From: DASSTJ01 sp035707965 | GTDB taxonomy: Bacteria; Actinomycetota; Actinomycetes; Actinomycetales; Angustibacteraceae | DNA: 53,047 nucleotides | Assembly (NCBI GenBank): GCA_035707965.1 | Contig: DASSTJ010000133.1 | Coordinates: forward strand, 1-53,047 | Direction: 5' to 3' | Part shown: piece after piece, positions 41,189-49,268 of the stretch | Position numbering within the stretch: position 1 is the stretch's first letter | Layout: each line of letters opens with the position of its first letter | Position numbers and translations under genes: made by a program | Notes under the pieces: model-generated | What the model was told of the DNA's origin: nothing | Database searches by the model: none | What the model saw: only the letters and a program-made list of their open reading frames with translations

Positions 41189-42406
41189 GTGAGTCCCGCC
41201 CCGCCGTCCCACATCGCGTCTGGCGCTTCGCTGCTCACCCGCGCGGTGCACGCGGGGCGCGCCGGACTCACCGAGGCCGGCGTGCACGTGCCTGGCATCG
41301 ACCTGTCGACCACGAACCCGCTGGCGACCATCGAGTCGGGTGGCTCGTCGTACGAGCTCCTCGCCACCGGCGGGCGGCCCACCGCGGAGACGAGCCACGT
41401 GTACGCGCGCCTGTGGAACCCCACGGTCGCACGTTTCGAGGACGCCCTGGCCGAGCTCGAGGGCACTGCTCAGTCCGTGGCCTTCGCGACCGGCATGGCG
41501 GCGCTGTCCGCGGTGCTGCTGTCGCTCGGCGAGGAGGGCAAGCGGCACGTCGTCGCCGTCCGCCCGCTGTACGGCGGCAGCGACCATCTCCTCGCCACCG
41601 GACTCCTCGGCACCGAGGTCACGTTCACGACGGCGGACGGCGTGGCCGGGGCGCTCCGCCCGGACACGGGCCTCGTCGTCCTCGAGACCCCGGCCAACCC
41701 CACGCTCGACCTCGTCGACATCCGCGCCGTGGTCGCTGCCGCGGCGGGCGTCCCGGTCATGGTGGACAACACGTTCGCGACGCCGGTGCTGCAGCAGCCC
41801 GCGGCGCTCGGTGCCACGCTCGTCATGCACTCGGCGACGAAGTTCATCGGTGGCCACGGCGACGTCATGGGAGGCGTCGTGGCCACGGCCGGCCCGCAGG
41901 CGGACGAGTGGGCCGGGCGGTTGCGACGCGTCCGGGCGATCACCGGCGCGCTCCTCCACCCGCTGGGCGCCTACCTGCTGCACCGCGGTCTGCAGACCTT
42001 GCCGGTGCGCGTGCGGGCGCAGTCCGAGAGCGCCGCGAAGGTGGCCGTCGGCCTTGCCGCGCACCCGGATGTCGAACGTGTCTTCTACCCGGGGCTCGGT
42101 GACGGCGAGTCGGCCGGGCTGGTCGGCACGCAGATGTCATCCGGCGGCGCGGTGCTCTCGTTCCGGGTGCGCGGCGGCTACGAGCACGCCGCCCGGGTGA
42201 CCGAAGCGGTGCGGCTCATCACGCACGCCGTCTCGCTCGGGGGTGTCGACACGCTGATCCAGCACCCTGCGGCGCTCACGCACCGCCCGGTGACCGGCGA
42301 CGCGGCGCCGTCGCGCGACCTGCTGCGGCTGTCCGTCGGCCTCGAGGACCCGCAGGACGTCGCCGCCGACCTGCACGCGGCCCTGGAGAGCGCGTCCCGC
42401 GCCTGA
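41189..42406 (+). CDS. Cys/Met metabolism PLP enzyme (cystathionine gamma-synthase/lyase type)
   Basis: 405-residue PLP enzyme of the transsulfuration family. Seen: YARLWNPT (72-79) for the cofactor phosphate, D193 in VMVDNTFATP, and K218 in MHSATKFIGGHGD as the Schiff-base lysine. The Cys that marks true methionine gamma-lyases, in the LYGC position, is Gly here (LYGGSD), so a gamma-synthase, gamma-lyase or homocysteine-type activity is more likely. The GTG at 41189 has GAGGAGG upstream. It is divergent from an Lrp regulator that probably controls it in response to methionine, cysteine or a related amino acid. Confidence 0.9.
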   Translation: MSPAPPSHIASGASLLTRAVHAGRAGLTEAGVHVPGIDLSTTNPLATIESGGSSYELLATGGRPTAETSHVYARLWNPTVARFEDALAELEGTAQSVAFATGMAALSAVLLSLGEEGKRHVVAVRPLYGGSDHLLATGLLGTEVTFTTADGVAGALRPDTGLVVLETPANPTLDLVDIRAVVAAAAGVPVMVDNTFATPVLQQPAALGATLVMHSATKFIGGHGDVMGGVVATAGPQADEWAGRLRRVRAITGALLHPLGAYLLHRGLQTLPVRVRAQSESAAKVAVGLAAHPDVERVFYPGLGDGESAGLVGTQMSSGGAVLSFRVRGGYEHAARVTEAVRLITHAVSLGGVDTLIQHPAALTHRPVTGDAAPSRDLLRLSVGLEDPQDVAADLHAALESASRA

Positions 42407-42417
42407 GATCCCCTGTC

Positions 42418-42423
42418 TAGCCT
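42418..42423 (+). promoter_or_regulatory. Candidate -10 element (TAGCCT) for the DUF167 gene
   Basis: TAGCCT, 6-nt spacer, GTG at 42430. Third copy of this arrangement in the window. Confidence 0.45.
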
Positions 42424-42429
42424 GGTGAC

Positions 42430-42708
42430 GTGCGCGTCACGGTGCGGGTGCGTCCTGGTGCGTCGCGGACGGCCGTGGGTGGACAGCACGACGGCGCCCT
42501 CGTGGTGCGGGTGGCCGCTCGTGCTGTCGACGGCAAGGCCACCGAGGCTGCGCTGTCCGCCGTGGCGTCGGCCTTCGGCGTCCGTGCTCGCGCCGTCCGG
42601 CTCGTGACGGGCACGACCGCCCGCACCAAGGTGCTGGACGTCGACGGCGACGACGCGGACCTCGCTGCGCGGCTGGAGACGCTGCTGGGTGGTCGCCAGC
42701 CGGGCTAG
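42430..42708 (+). CDS. DUF167/YggU-family protein
   Basis: 92-residue protein of the YggU (DUF167) family. Seen: VRVRPGASRTAVGG at the start, LVVRVAARAVDGKATEAAL in the middle and a VRLVTGTTARTKVLDVDG stretch, matching the usual V..G..SR.K pattern. Function is not established in the family. The GTG start follows TAGCCT by 6 nt. It follows the PLP enzyme by 23 nt and converges with the large LuxR-type regulator, overlapping its stop codon by 4 bp. Confidence 0.85.
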   Translation: MRVTVRVRPGASRTAVGGQHDGALVVRVAARAVDGKATEAALSAVASAFGVRARAVRLVTGTTARTKVLDVDGDDADLAARLETLLGGRQPG

Positions 42709-45700
42709 TGGGCCCTGATCGACTCGCCGTCACCGAGCAGCCCGCGCTGCCGAGCGACAGCCACTGCCTCGGTGCGCCCGGCCGCGCCCAGCTTCGCCAG
42801 GATGTTCGAGACGTGCACGCTGACGGTCTTCGTGCTGATGAACAGCTGTCGGCCGATCTCGCCGTTCGTGCGGCCCTGGGCCACCAGGCCGAGCACCTCG
42901 TGCTCGCGGGGGGTGAGCTGCGACGGCGACTCGTGCGCCGGCCGGCGGCCGGTCGTGGAAGCTCGGCCCGACAGTGCGCCAGACCGGGTCGTCGTCGTGC
43001 CGGGGCCGCCGTGCTCCGCCTGCTGAAGCTCCTTGAGCAGGGGTGCGGCACCGAGCTCGCGCGCCGTCGCGCGTGCTGCCCGGAGGTGCTCGTGCGCCTC
43101 GGTGGCGCGGCCCGCCGCCTGCAGCACGGCCGCCAACCGGGCGCGGCTGCGCGCCTGCTCGAAGCGGTGAGGGAACCGCTCGAAGCCCTCGACGGCATCC
43201 GTCCAGCACGTCACGAGCTCTGCGAGCGGCGGGCTGTCGACCCCCGCGAGCCAGCGCAGTCGCGCGTTCTCGGCGACGGCCCTCGCCAGCCAGGCGGCGC
43301 CCTCGACGCCTTGCGCCCGCCCCTTCTCGCTCGCCGCGTCGACCACGCCGCGGACCTCCTGCAGCAGGCGGTCGCCGGTCGCGACGAGCTCCTGGCGACG
43401 CCGGGTGCCCTCCCGGGACGCGGCGCTCGCCAGCTGGCCGAGCAGCAGGGCGCCCAGCCGCACTCGGGCCTGGAACGACGCGGGCCCCCAGACCCGGCCG
43501 ACCGTGCCGACCACCTCGTCGTGGAGGGCGATGGCGCCGTCGACGTCCTGCTGGTCGCCGTAGAGGTCGATGGCCGAGCCGGCGTTCACGGCGACCATCG
43601 GGTCGCGGTCGTACCAGGGCCGCAGCGCCGGCAGCAGCGTCAGCGCCTTCGGCTGGCCCCGACCGGCCGCGAGGCTGAGCTCGACCGACGCGAGCAGGGC
43701 CTCGGCCAGGCCGGGCGGCGACTCGGTGCGGACGTCGACGAGCCGCTCCGCCAGCGACCAGTCGCCGCGCACGTAGGCGACGACCCCGCCCATGAGCCGG
43801 GCGTCGAACCCGTACGGTCCCCACGGCCAGCCCATCTGCCGCGCGCGCTCCATGGCGGTGCCGAAGGCCTCCTGGGCGTCCTCCGGTCGCCCGAGCTCGT
43901 AGTGCAGCGACCCCAGGTTGAACAGACTGCGCATCTCGGCGAACAGCTCGCCGTCCGCGTGCGCAGCCGCGATCGTCTTCTCGAGCGTCTCGCGCGACGA
44001 CTCGGGGTCGCCCGAGCGCCTGTCGACGTACGCCAGGGTCGTCGTCGCCTCGGCGACCACCTCGGTGAGGTGCAGCTCCTCCGCGAGCCGGACGGCCTCG
44101 AGCGCCCAGCGCGAGGCGTGGTCCCAGCGACCCCGGTCGACGTGAGCGAGGGCGTGAGCGCTCAGCAGCTGCGCTCGCAGCGGCGTGACGTCAGGCGGGA
44201 CCAGCTCGAGCGCCTCGGTGGTGAGGGCCAGCGGGTCGAGGCCGGTCTCGGCCACCAGGGCGGCGTAGGCCTCGGCGAGCAGCAGCCGTGCCCGTTCCTC
44301 CGGCGACGTGCTGGCGTCGAGATGCTCGACCTGCTGGCGCACCAGGTCGGCCGCCCGGTGCGCGCGGCCCGCCGCGGTCAGGGCCTCAGCCACCCGCAGC
44401 GTCAACGTCACCCGGTCGAGCGGGACGCCGCGCTCGTCGTGCCGCGGCTCGCCACCGCCGTCGGCGACCAGCTCGAGGGCGAGCTCGTAGTGCCGGGCCG
44501 CCTCGTCCGGGCCACCGACGGCCATCGCCTCGTCGCCGGCCCGGACGCTCGCCTCCAGGGCCACGTCGCGCTGGTGAGCGGCGCGCGCGTGCCGCGCGAG
44601 CTCGGCGGCGGTGCCGGTGATGGCGCCGGAGCTCAGGGCGTCGGCGTACGCGGCGTGCAGCCGGACGCGCTCGCCCGGCAGCAGGTCGTCGTAGACCGCC
44701 TCGGCCAGCAGTGCGTGCCGGAAGACGTAGCCGTCGCGACGAGGCAGCAGCACGTTGCTCTCCACGGCGGACCTCACGGCCGTGTCGTAGGTAGTGCGGT
44801 CGAGGTCGGCGACGCAGTTCAGCAGGGTGTCCGACACGCGCCGTCCGGCCACCGAGGCGGCGCGCACGACAGCGCGCGCCGGCCCGTCGAGACGGTCGAG
44901 GCGCACCAGCAGCAGCTCGGCGAGGTCGGTGGGCAGCATGGCCGGCTTGCCGTCCCGGGTCGTCTGGCCGAGCGTCGCAGCGACGAGCTCCTCGGTGAAG
45001 AAGGCGTTGCCCTCGGCGCGCTCGACGATGTGCCGGACGTCGCGCTCTGGCATCGGCGCTGGGTGCAGCGCGAGCACGAGCGCGCGCACGTCGCCGTCGG
45101 TGAGTGGCTCGAGCTGGAGCCGGTGCACGGCAGGGAGGCGTGACCACTCGGCCGCGGCCGCACGCAGCGGGTGGCGACGGTGCAGGTCGTCGCTGCGGTA
45201 GGAGGTGACGATGGCGACCGGACCGGTCGGTGGCCGGGAGAAGAGCAACGCCAGCATCTCGCGCGTGGACTGGTCAGCCCAGTGCGCGTCCTCGACGACG
45301 AGCAGCAGCGGTGCCTCGGCGCTGAGGTCGGTGAGCGCGCCGTGCAGCGCCTCCATGAGGTGCGCCCGCTCCATGTGGCCGCGCCCGGCGTGGGCGTCCG
45401 AAGCCGTCGGCCCACCCGACTGGCTGTCAGGGCCGAGCATGCGGCGGCCGGGCAGGAGGCGCGCGACCTCGGGGCGCGCGGCGAGCAGCCGGTCGGCGAC
45501 CTCGCGCTCCGTGCCTGCGAGGTGACCCAGCATCTCGCTGAAGGGCAGGTAGGCCAGCGAGCTGTCCGCGAAGTCGAGGCAGTGGCCGACGAGCACCCGC
45601 CAGCCCGACGCGCGCGCCCGGCGGCCCAGCTCCGTCAGCACTCGCGTCTTGCCGACGCCCGCGTCCCCGCCCAGCAGCACGCTGGACGCCGAGTCGCCGG

Positions 45701-46049
45701 GCTCGTTCAGACCGGTCAGCTCGACGAGCTCGTCGAGCACGGCAGTGCGACCGACGAGTGTTGCGGCGGTCTGCGGGGTCACAGGCCCATCATCGGACAG
45801 GGCACCGACAGTCGTCGCCTGCGTTTCCGGTGTCGTCTCGGTCGTCTCGGTCGTCTCGCCGGGAGCGGACCGTTGCTGGCCACCGGTGGCCGCCCGTGCC
45901 AGGACCCGCAGCAGCCGCGCCTCGGACCGCCGGCGCTCCCACGCGAGCACCGCACCGCGGCCAGCGCCGGATGCCGGGCCCGGCCGGTCGGTCTCGACAG
46001 CCCGGCCGGGCATGACCGGCGAAGCGAGAGCCCCCCGGCTGCCGGTCAC
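42705..46049 (-). CDS. Large ATP-binding LuxR-family regulator (LAL/MalT-like)
   Basis: 1114-residue regulator. Layout: a poorly conserved N-terminus with an ETT tripeptide repeat (about 66-74), an AAA/STAND-type ATPase core starting near residue 95 with Walker A GGDAGVGKT (127-135) and LLLVVEDAHWADQ as Walker B, a long helical TPR-like middle, and a C-terminal LuxR helix-turn-helix LTPREHEVLGLVAQGRTNGEIGRQLFISTKTVSVHVSN. STAND regulators of this type are triggered by a small ligand, often a sugar or antibiotic-related signal. The GTG at 46049 forms a GTGA overlap with the small gene upstream, so the two are co-translated. Target genes are not evident. Confidence 0.93.
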   Translation of the reverse strand: MTGSRGALASPVMPGRAVETDRPGPASGAGRGAVLAWERRRSEARLLRVLARAATGGQQRSAPGETTETTETTPETQATTVGALSDDGPVTPQTAATLVGRTAVLDELVELTGLNEPGDSASSVLLGGDAGVGKTRVLTELGRRARASGWRVLVGHCLDFADSSLAYLPFSEMLGHLAGTEREVADRLLAARPEVARLLPGRRMLGPDSQSGGPTASDAHAGRGHMERAHLMEALHGALTDLSAEAPLLLVVEDAHWADQSTREMLALLFSRPPTGPVAIVTSYRSDDLHRRHPLRAAAAEWSRLPAVHRLQLEPLTDGDVRALVLALHPAPMPERDVRHIVERAEGNAFFTEELVAATLGQTTRDGKPAMLPTDLAELLLVRLDRLDGPARAVVRAASVAGRRVSDTLLNCVADLDRTTYDTAVRSAVESNVLLPRRDGYVFRHALLAEAVYDDLLPGERVRLHAAYADALSSGAITGTAAELARHARAAHQRDVALEASVRAGDEAMAVGGPDEAARHYELALELVADGGGEPRHDERGVPLDRVTLTLRVAEALTAAGRAHRAADLVRQQVEHLDASTSPEERARLLLAEAYAALVAETGLDPLALTTEALELVPPDVTPLRAQLLSAHALAHVDRGRWDHASRWALEAVRLAEELHLTEVVAEATTTLAYVDRRSGDPESSRETLEKTIAAAHADGELFAEMRSLFNLGSLHYELGRPEDAQEAFGTAMERARQMGWPWGPYGFDARLMGGVVAYVRGDWSLAERLVDVRTESPPGLAEALLASVELSLAAGRGQPKALTLLPALRPWYDRDPMVAVNAGSAIDLYGDQQDVDGAIALHDEVVGTVGRVWGPASFQARVRLGALLLGQLASAASREGTRRRQELVATGDRLLQEVRGVVDAASEKGRAQGVEGAAWLARAVAENARLRWLAGVDSPPLAELVTCWTDAVEGFERFPHRFEQARSRARLAAVLQAAGRATEAHEHLRAARATARELGAAPLLKELQQAEHGGPGTTTTRSGALSGRASTTGRRPAHESPSQLTPREHEVLGLVAQGRTNGEIGRQLFISTKTVSVHVSNILAKLGAAGRTEAVAVARQRGLLGDGESIRAH

Positions 46050-46417
46050 GCGACCGGCAGCCGGTCGTCCACGACGCTGACCGTCGACGCCTCGACGGCG
46101 GAGCTGTCGACGTGCGCGGCCACGGGCTGGCGGGCCGGCTGCATGGCCCCGGTGGGCGTGACCGGTGCCGCCGGACGCCGGGTGCTGATCGGCGCGGGAC
46201 GGGCGACCCCGCGGCCACCGGTCAGCGTCGTGCCGGGCACGACCGCCGGGACGGTCGGGCTCTGGCTCTGCTGCGCGACGCGGTGCCTGCGCAGGCTGCG
46301 ACGCAGTGCGCGGCGTTCGCGGGCGCGGTTGGCAGCCTGGAACTCACGGATGAGCTCCTGCCGGCGGTACTCCACGTCGTCGAACGAGATGAGTCGTGCG
46401 GCCTCGATCGGGAACAT
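46046..46417 (-). CDS. Small basic protein coupled to the LAL regulator
   Basis: 123-residue protein. The first half (FPIEAARLISFDDVEYRRQ, then an Arg-rich helix to about residue 42) is predicted helical and highly basic; the second half is Pro/Thr/Val-rich and probably disordered. I do not recognise a family. The ATG at 46417 has GGAGAG upstream; starts further upstream lack one and give no conserved-looking sequence. Its stop codon overlaps the LAL regulator start (GTGA), so it is a likely operon partner. The basic helix could contact nucleic acid or membrane, but that is a guess. Confidence 0.6.
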   Translation of the reverse strand: MFPIEAARLISFDDVEYRRQELIREFQAANRARERRALRRSLRRHRVAQQSQSPTVPAVVPGTTLTGGRGVARPAPISTRRPAAPVTPTGAMQPARQPVAAHVDSSAVEASTVSVVDDRLPVA

Positions 46418-46721
46418 CGTGCTCTCCACTTCGTGCTCTCGGCCATTCCCGAGATGCGTGGTACCGGCCTGCTGACCGGCCCTTCCGGTGTACTGCTCGC
46501 CTCGCATCGATGAATGACTCTGCTTGCGCTTCTTCTGAGTGGTTCGAGCCTCGGTCCCTGAGGTAGGCCGTGGCATCGGCACTGATCCCTATTCGTGGTC
46601 CAGCGCCTCGGGGTATCGCCCGGCTCAGGCGCGGTCACGGTCCTGAGGTAGGGCCCGCGCCGTCGGGCGTCCCCGCTATAGTTCTCACGGCAACGCCCGT
46701 GAAAACCCAGAGGAGAACTCC
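46418..46721. other. 304-nt divergent intergenic region
   Basis: Contains the leader of the small basic protein gene (leftward) and the promoter region of the DUF2249 gene (rightward). A direct repeat CCTGAGGTAGG occurs at 46557-46567 and 46642-46652, 85 bp apart, inside longer near-repeats (46552-46569 and 46638-46655). TATAGT (46677-46682) is a good -10 candidate but has no -35 consensus. A 6-bp hairpin TCACGG/CCGTGA (46685-46702) precedes GAGGAG. Confidence 0.5.
46677..46682 (+). promoter_or_regulatory. Candidate -10 (TATAGT) of the DUF2249 gene
   Basis: TATAGT, 40 nt before the ATG at 46722, followed by a small hairpin and a GAGGAG ribosome-binding site. The second copy of the direct repeat ends where the -35 should be, so an activator may be needed. 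Confidence 0.45.
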
Positions 46722-46991
46722 ATGTCCACGGACCAGTCGGACACCCAGCAGTCGAGCGAGGACCGGGTCGTCGACGTCCGCACCGAGATCCCGCGCGTGC
46801 GGCACGAGCTGATCTTCGAGACCTTCGGCACGCTGGCCGTGGGCACCGCCTTCGTGCTGGTCAACGACCACGACCCGAAGCCGCTCTACTACCAGCTCGC
46901 CGCCGAGAACGCGGGCCAGTTCACGTGGGAGTACCTCGAGGAGGGCCCGGAGGTCTGGCGCGTGCGCATCGGTCGCATCGCGGCCGCCTGA
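46722..46991 (+). CDS. DUF2249 domain protein
   Basis: 89-residue protein that is almost entirely a DUF2249 domain: RHELIFETFGTLAVGTAFVLVNDHDPKPLYYQLAAENAGQF is followed by TWEYLEEGPEVWRVRIGR. The NDHDPKPLYYQ core is the family hallmark. DUF2249 proteins are small cytoplasmic proteins often found near nitrogen-oxide or anaerobic respiration genes; their biochemistry is not settled. The ATG at 46722 has GAGGAG 6 nt upstream. It stands alone with its own promoter region and two hairpins after the stop. Confidence 0.92.
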   Translation: MSTDQSDTQQSSEDRVVDVRTEIPRVRHELIFETFGTLAVGTAFVLVNDHDPKPLYYQLAAENAGQFTWEYLEEGPEVWRVRIGRIAAA

Positions 46992-46997
46992 GGCAGC

Positions 46998-47017
46998 CGC
47001 GCCGCCCGGGCGGCGCG
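46998..47017. terminator. GC palindrome after the DUF2249 gene
   Basis: Perfect 10+10 palindrome CGCGCCGCCC/GGGCGGCGCG, 6 nt after the stop codon, between convergent genes. Confidence 0.55.
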
Positions 47018-47021
47018 ACGT

Positions 47022-47077
47022 GGACCGGGGGCACGCGCCACGGCCTGCGGTGGTGGCGCGCCCCGTCCGCCTGGTCC
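47022..47077. terminator. Second hairpin between the convergent DUF2249 and DinB-like genes
   Basis: CGCGCCAC (47034-47041) pairs with GTGGCGCG (47053-47060), extended by GGGG/CCCC across a 3-nt bulge and by an outer GGACC/GGTCC pair. Likely terminator for the leftward gene. Confidence 0.5.
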
Positions 47078-47081
47078 GCCG

Positions 47082-47633
47082 TCAGGCCCGCGCGGCCGCC
47101 CGCTGGGCCACGCCGAGCACGTAGGCCGCCTGAGCAGTGTGCTGCAGGCCGTCGCCGATGACACTGAGAAGCCGGACGCCCAGGGTCACGGGCGGATCCC
47201 ACCGTTCGTCGACGACGCGGTCGAGGTCGTCGTCCGACAGGCCGTCGACGTAGGCGAGCGTGCGGGTGCGCACCGCTTCGAAGTAGCCGGACAGCAGCTC
47301 GGCCGACGGCGTCACCTCGCCGACCTCGCGGGCGCTCTGCCCGTAGCCGGTGGCGGAGTCGGGGAAGGGCAGCCCGAAGCGGTCCGCCCACCCCTGGGAC
47401 GTCCAGACCTGCTCGCTGCCGGCGACGTCCGCCACGTGGTCGTCCTCGACTCGAGTCAGGTGCCAGACCAGCCAGGCGATGGTGTTGCTGCTGCCGTCGA
47501 TCCTGAAGACGAGCTGCTCGCGAGTCACGCCCTGCTGCGGGCCCACCCCGGTGCGGCTGTCCCCGGAGAGCAGCGCGTCCACGTCGTCGCGCACGCGGGA
47601 GAAGCCGTCGGTCAAGACGTCCGTGGCTCTCAC
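47082..47633 (-). CDS. DinB/DUF664-like four-helix protein
   Basis: 183-residue protein of the DinB-like four-helix-bundle superfamily, many actinobacterial members of which are mycothiol-dependent transferases or isomerases. Seen: the helix SNTIAWLVWHLTRVEDDHVADVAG with the metal-ligand His, and the C-terminal SVIGDGLQHTAQAAYVLGV with another conserved His. No signal peptide. The GTG at 47633 is chosen because AAGGGA lies upstream; an ATG near 47666 is possible but adds a Gln/Lys-rich stretch. Substrate unknown. Confidence 0.82.
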   Translation of the reverse strand: MRATDVLTDGFSRVRDDVDALLSGDSRTGVGPQQGVTREQLVFRIDGSSNTIAWLVWHLTRVEDDHVADVAGSEQVWTSQGWADRFGLPFPDSATGYGQSAREVGEVTPSAELLSGYFEAVRTRTLAYVDGLSDDDLDRVVDERWDPPVTLGVRLLSVIGDGLQHTAQAAYVLGVAQRAAARA

Positions 47634-47808
47634 CCGTCGTCCCTTCTGCTGCTGGCTGGTCGGCATCGCACTTCGCCAACACCCGTTCCTACACCGGACG
47701 ACGGACGGTGGCCACAGCAAGGGCTTGGACGTCGGGCGGGCCGGGGATCGCCTGAGACCGCCTGCGGTTCCTGGTCTGCCCCTTCTGGGGGCGCAGCTCG
47801 GGCGCTGC

Positions 47809-47814
47809 GAGACT
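47809..47814 (+). promoter_or_regulatory. Candidate -10 element (GAGACT) for the Nei-type glycosylase
   Basis: GAGACT, 6-nt spacer, ATG at 47821. Weak hexamer but the same spacing as the other leaderless-type starts. Confidence 0.3.
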
Positions 47815-47820
47815 GTGCGC

Positions 47821-48633
47821 ATGCCTGAGGGCCACACCCTGCATCGCCTCGCTGCTGAGATCGCCGAGCGCTTCGGTGGCGACGCCGTCCGCTTCTCCAG
47901 CCCCCAGGGGCGGTTCGCGGCGGATGCGGCAGCCATCGACGGGCGGCTGCTCGTGGGCGCCGAGGCGTGGGGCAAGCACCTGCTGCTGGACGTGGACGAC
48001 GAGCTCTGGGTGCACGTCCACCTCGGGATCTTCGGCCGGTTCACGTTCGGCGGTCCACCCGCGCCGGACGTCGTCGGCCAGGTGCGCCTGCGCATGGTGG
48101 GCCCTCGCGCGTGGGCGGACCTGCGCGGTCCCAACGCCTGCCGGCTGCTGGACGCGTCGCAGCGCAAGGGCCTGCTCGGTCGGCTCGGCCCTGATCCCCT
48201 GCGCGACGACGCGCATCCCGAGCGGGCGTGGCAGCGCATCAGCCGAAGCCGGACGCCGATCGCGACCTTGCTGATGGACCAGTCCGTCGTCGCCGGGGCC
48301 GGCAACATCTACCGTGCCGAGGTGCTGTTTCGGCACGGGCTCGACCCGATGCTGCCCGGTCGCCGGCTCAGTCACGAGGCCTGGACCGCGCTCTGGGACG
48401 ACCTGAGGTACCTCATGCGCGACGGCGTCCGCGTCGGGCGCATCGACACGGTGCGGCCCGAGCACGACCCCGAGGTGGTGGGGAGGGCTCCGCGCGTCGA
48501 TCGGCACGGCGGGGAGGTCTACGTCTACCGCCGTGCTGGCCAGGCGTGCCACGTCTGCGGCACGCCGGTGGCGACGAAGGAGCTCGCCGGACGCAACCTC
48601 TTCTGGTGCCCGACCTGCCAGCCGCCGGCCTGA
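47821..48633 (+). CDS. Fpg/Nei-family DNA glycosylase/AP lyase
   Basis: 270-residue base-excision repair enzyme that removes oxidised pyrimidines or purines and nicks the abasic site. Seen: P2-E3 at the processed N-terminus (MPEGHTL), the Lys in AWGKHLLLD, LLMDQSVVAGAGNIYRAE for the helix-two-turn-helix, and a C-terminal zinc finger CHVC...CPTC. MPEGHTLHRLA fits the actinobacterial Nei2-like group rather than MutM. The ATG at 47821 is fixed because the N-terminal Pro is the catalytic amine. It is divergent from the DinB-like gene. Confidence 0.95.
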   Translation: MPEGHTLHRLAAEIAERFGGDAVRFSSPQGRFAADAAAIDGRLLVGAEAWGKHLLLDVDDELWVHVHLGIFGRFTFGGPPAPDVVGQVRLRMVGPRAWADLRGPNACRLLDASQRKGLLGRLGPDPLRDDAHPERAWQRISRSRTPIATLLMDQSVVAGAGNIYRAEVLFRHGLDPMLPGRRLSHEAWTALWDDLRYLMRDGVRVGRIDTVRPEHDPEVVGRAPRVDRHGGEVYVYRRAGQACHVCGTPVATKELAGRNLFWCPTCQPPA

Positions 48634-48720
48634 CGCTCTCGGTCGAGGCGCTGGCGCAGTAGCGAGGCGGCCACTGCATCGGGCTGGGCGGCAGCCGCCG
48701 GCGCTGGGCCGGCCTCTGCG

Positions 48721-48791
48721 AGCGGATGACGGGAATCGAACCCGCGTAGCCAGTTTGGAAGACTGGGGCTCTACCATTGAGCTACATCCGC
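48721..48791 (-). tRNA. tRNA-Gly (anticodon TCC)
   Basis: Minus-strand cloverleaf of 71 nt, 7-bp acceptor stem, anticodon loop CTTCCAA (anticodon TCC), T-loop TTCGATT and discriminator U73. No encoded CCA. Confidence 0.97.
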
Positions 48792-48882
48792 GTGCGTGGT
48801 CGGGGTCTGGCTCTCCGACCTGATCGCGCGTCCACCTTACCGGCCCGGGCCGGGGAGGTCGGACGACGGTCGGCGGGCGCGA

Positions 48883-48956
48883 CGGGGTGTGGCGCAGCTT
48901 GGTAGCGCGTCCGCTTTGGGAGCGGAAGGCCCCCGGTTCGAATCCGGGTACCCCGA
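48883..48956 (+). tRNA. tRNA-Pro (anticodon TGG)
   Basis: Plus-strand cloverleaf of 74 nt, acceptor CGGGGTG pairing with TACCCCG, anticodon loop TTTGGGA (anticodon TGG), T-loop TTCGAAT, discriminator A73. No encoded CCA. It lies upstream of tig on the same strand; tRNA-Gly lies on the other strand 91 nt away. Confidence 0.97.
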
Positions 48957-49268
48957 CTGATCGCTCGTGGGCGCCCGCTGGGGCGATCCCGCGTCCACGC
49001 GGTGTGCAGAGGTGGCATCACGCAGAGGCGGCGGACGGCGAGCACGCCCCCCGGCGAGGCCGGCGGTTGGGGCCCCGTACGTCAGGCCGATAGCATGGGG
49101 CGTTGCGTGTCGTGGCTCGCCCGTGCCCGGGCGAGACGCACGGCGTCGCCGTCGAGCACACGACGCCGAGCCCACGACAGCCAGCGCACGACACCGAGCA
49201 CAGCTCCATCAGCACCCGCCAACGCGCCCCGTCGCGCGTGTCCCCGAACCCCGCAGGAGAACCCCGCA
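48957..49268. other. 312-nt region between tRNA-Pro and tig
   Basis: No convincing gene. It carries a candidate tig promoter (TTGGGG 49067-49072, 18-nt spacer, TAGCAT 49091-49096) and then a leader of about 165 nt ending in AGGAGA. I see no strong hairpin in the leader. Confidence 0.4.
49067..49096 (+). promoter_or_regulatory. Candidate tig promoter
   Basis: TTGGGG and TAGCAT with an 18-nt spacer. It gives an expected transcription start near 49103 and a leader of about 165 nt. Confidence 0.35.

Noticed and set aside
42708..45143. 811-codon rightward frame antisense to the LAL regulator
   Set aside because: No domain, Arg/His/Gly/Gln-rich shadow composition, and the opposite strand encodes a complete regulator with intact motifs.
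45832..45858. Three 9-nt tandem units GTCGTCTCG
   Set aside because: They fall in frame inside the LAL regulator and encode an ETT tripeptide repeat in a poorly conserved N-terminus; a simple coding repeat, not a regulatory array.
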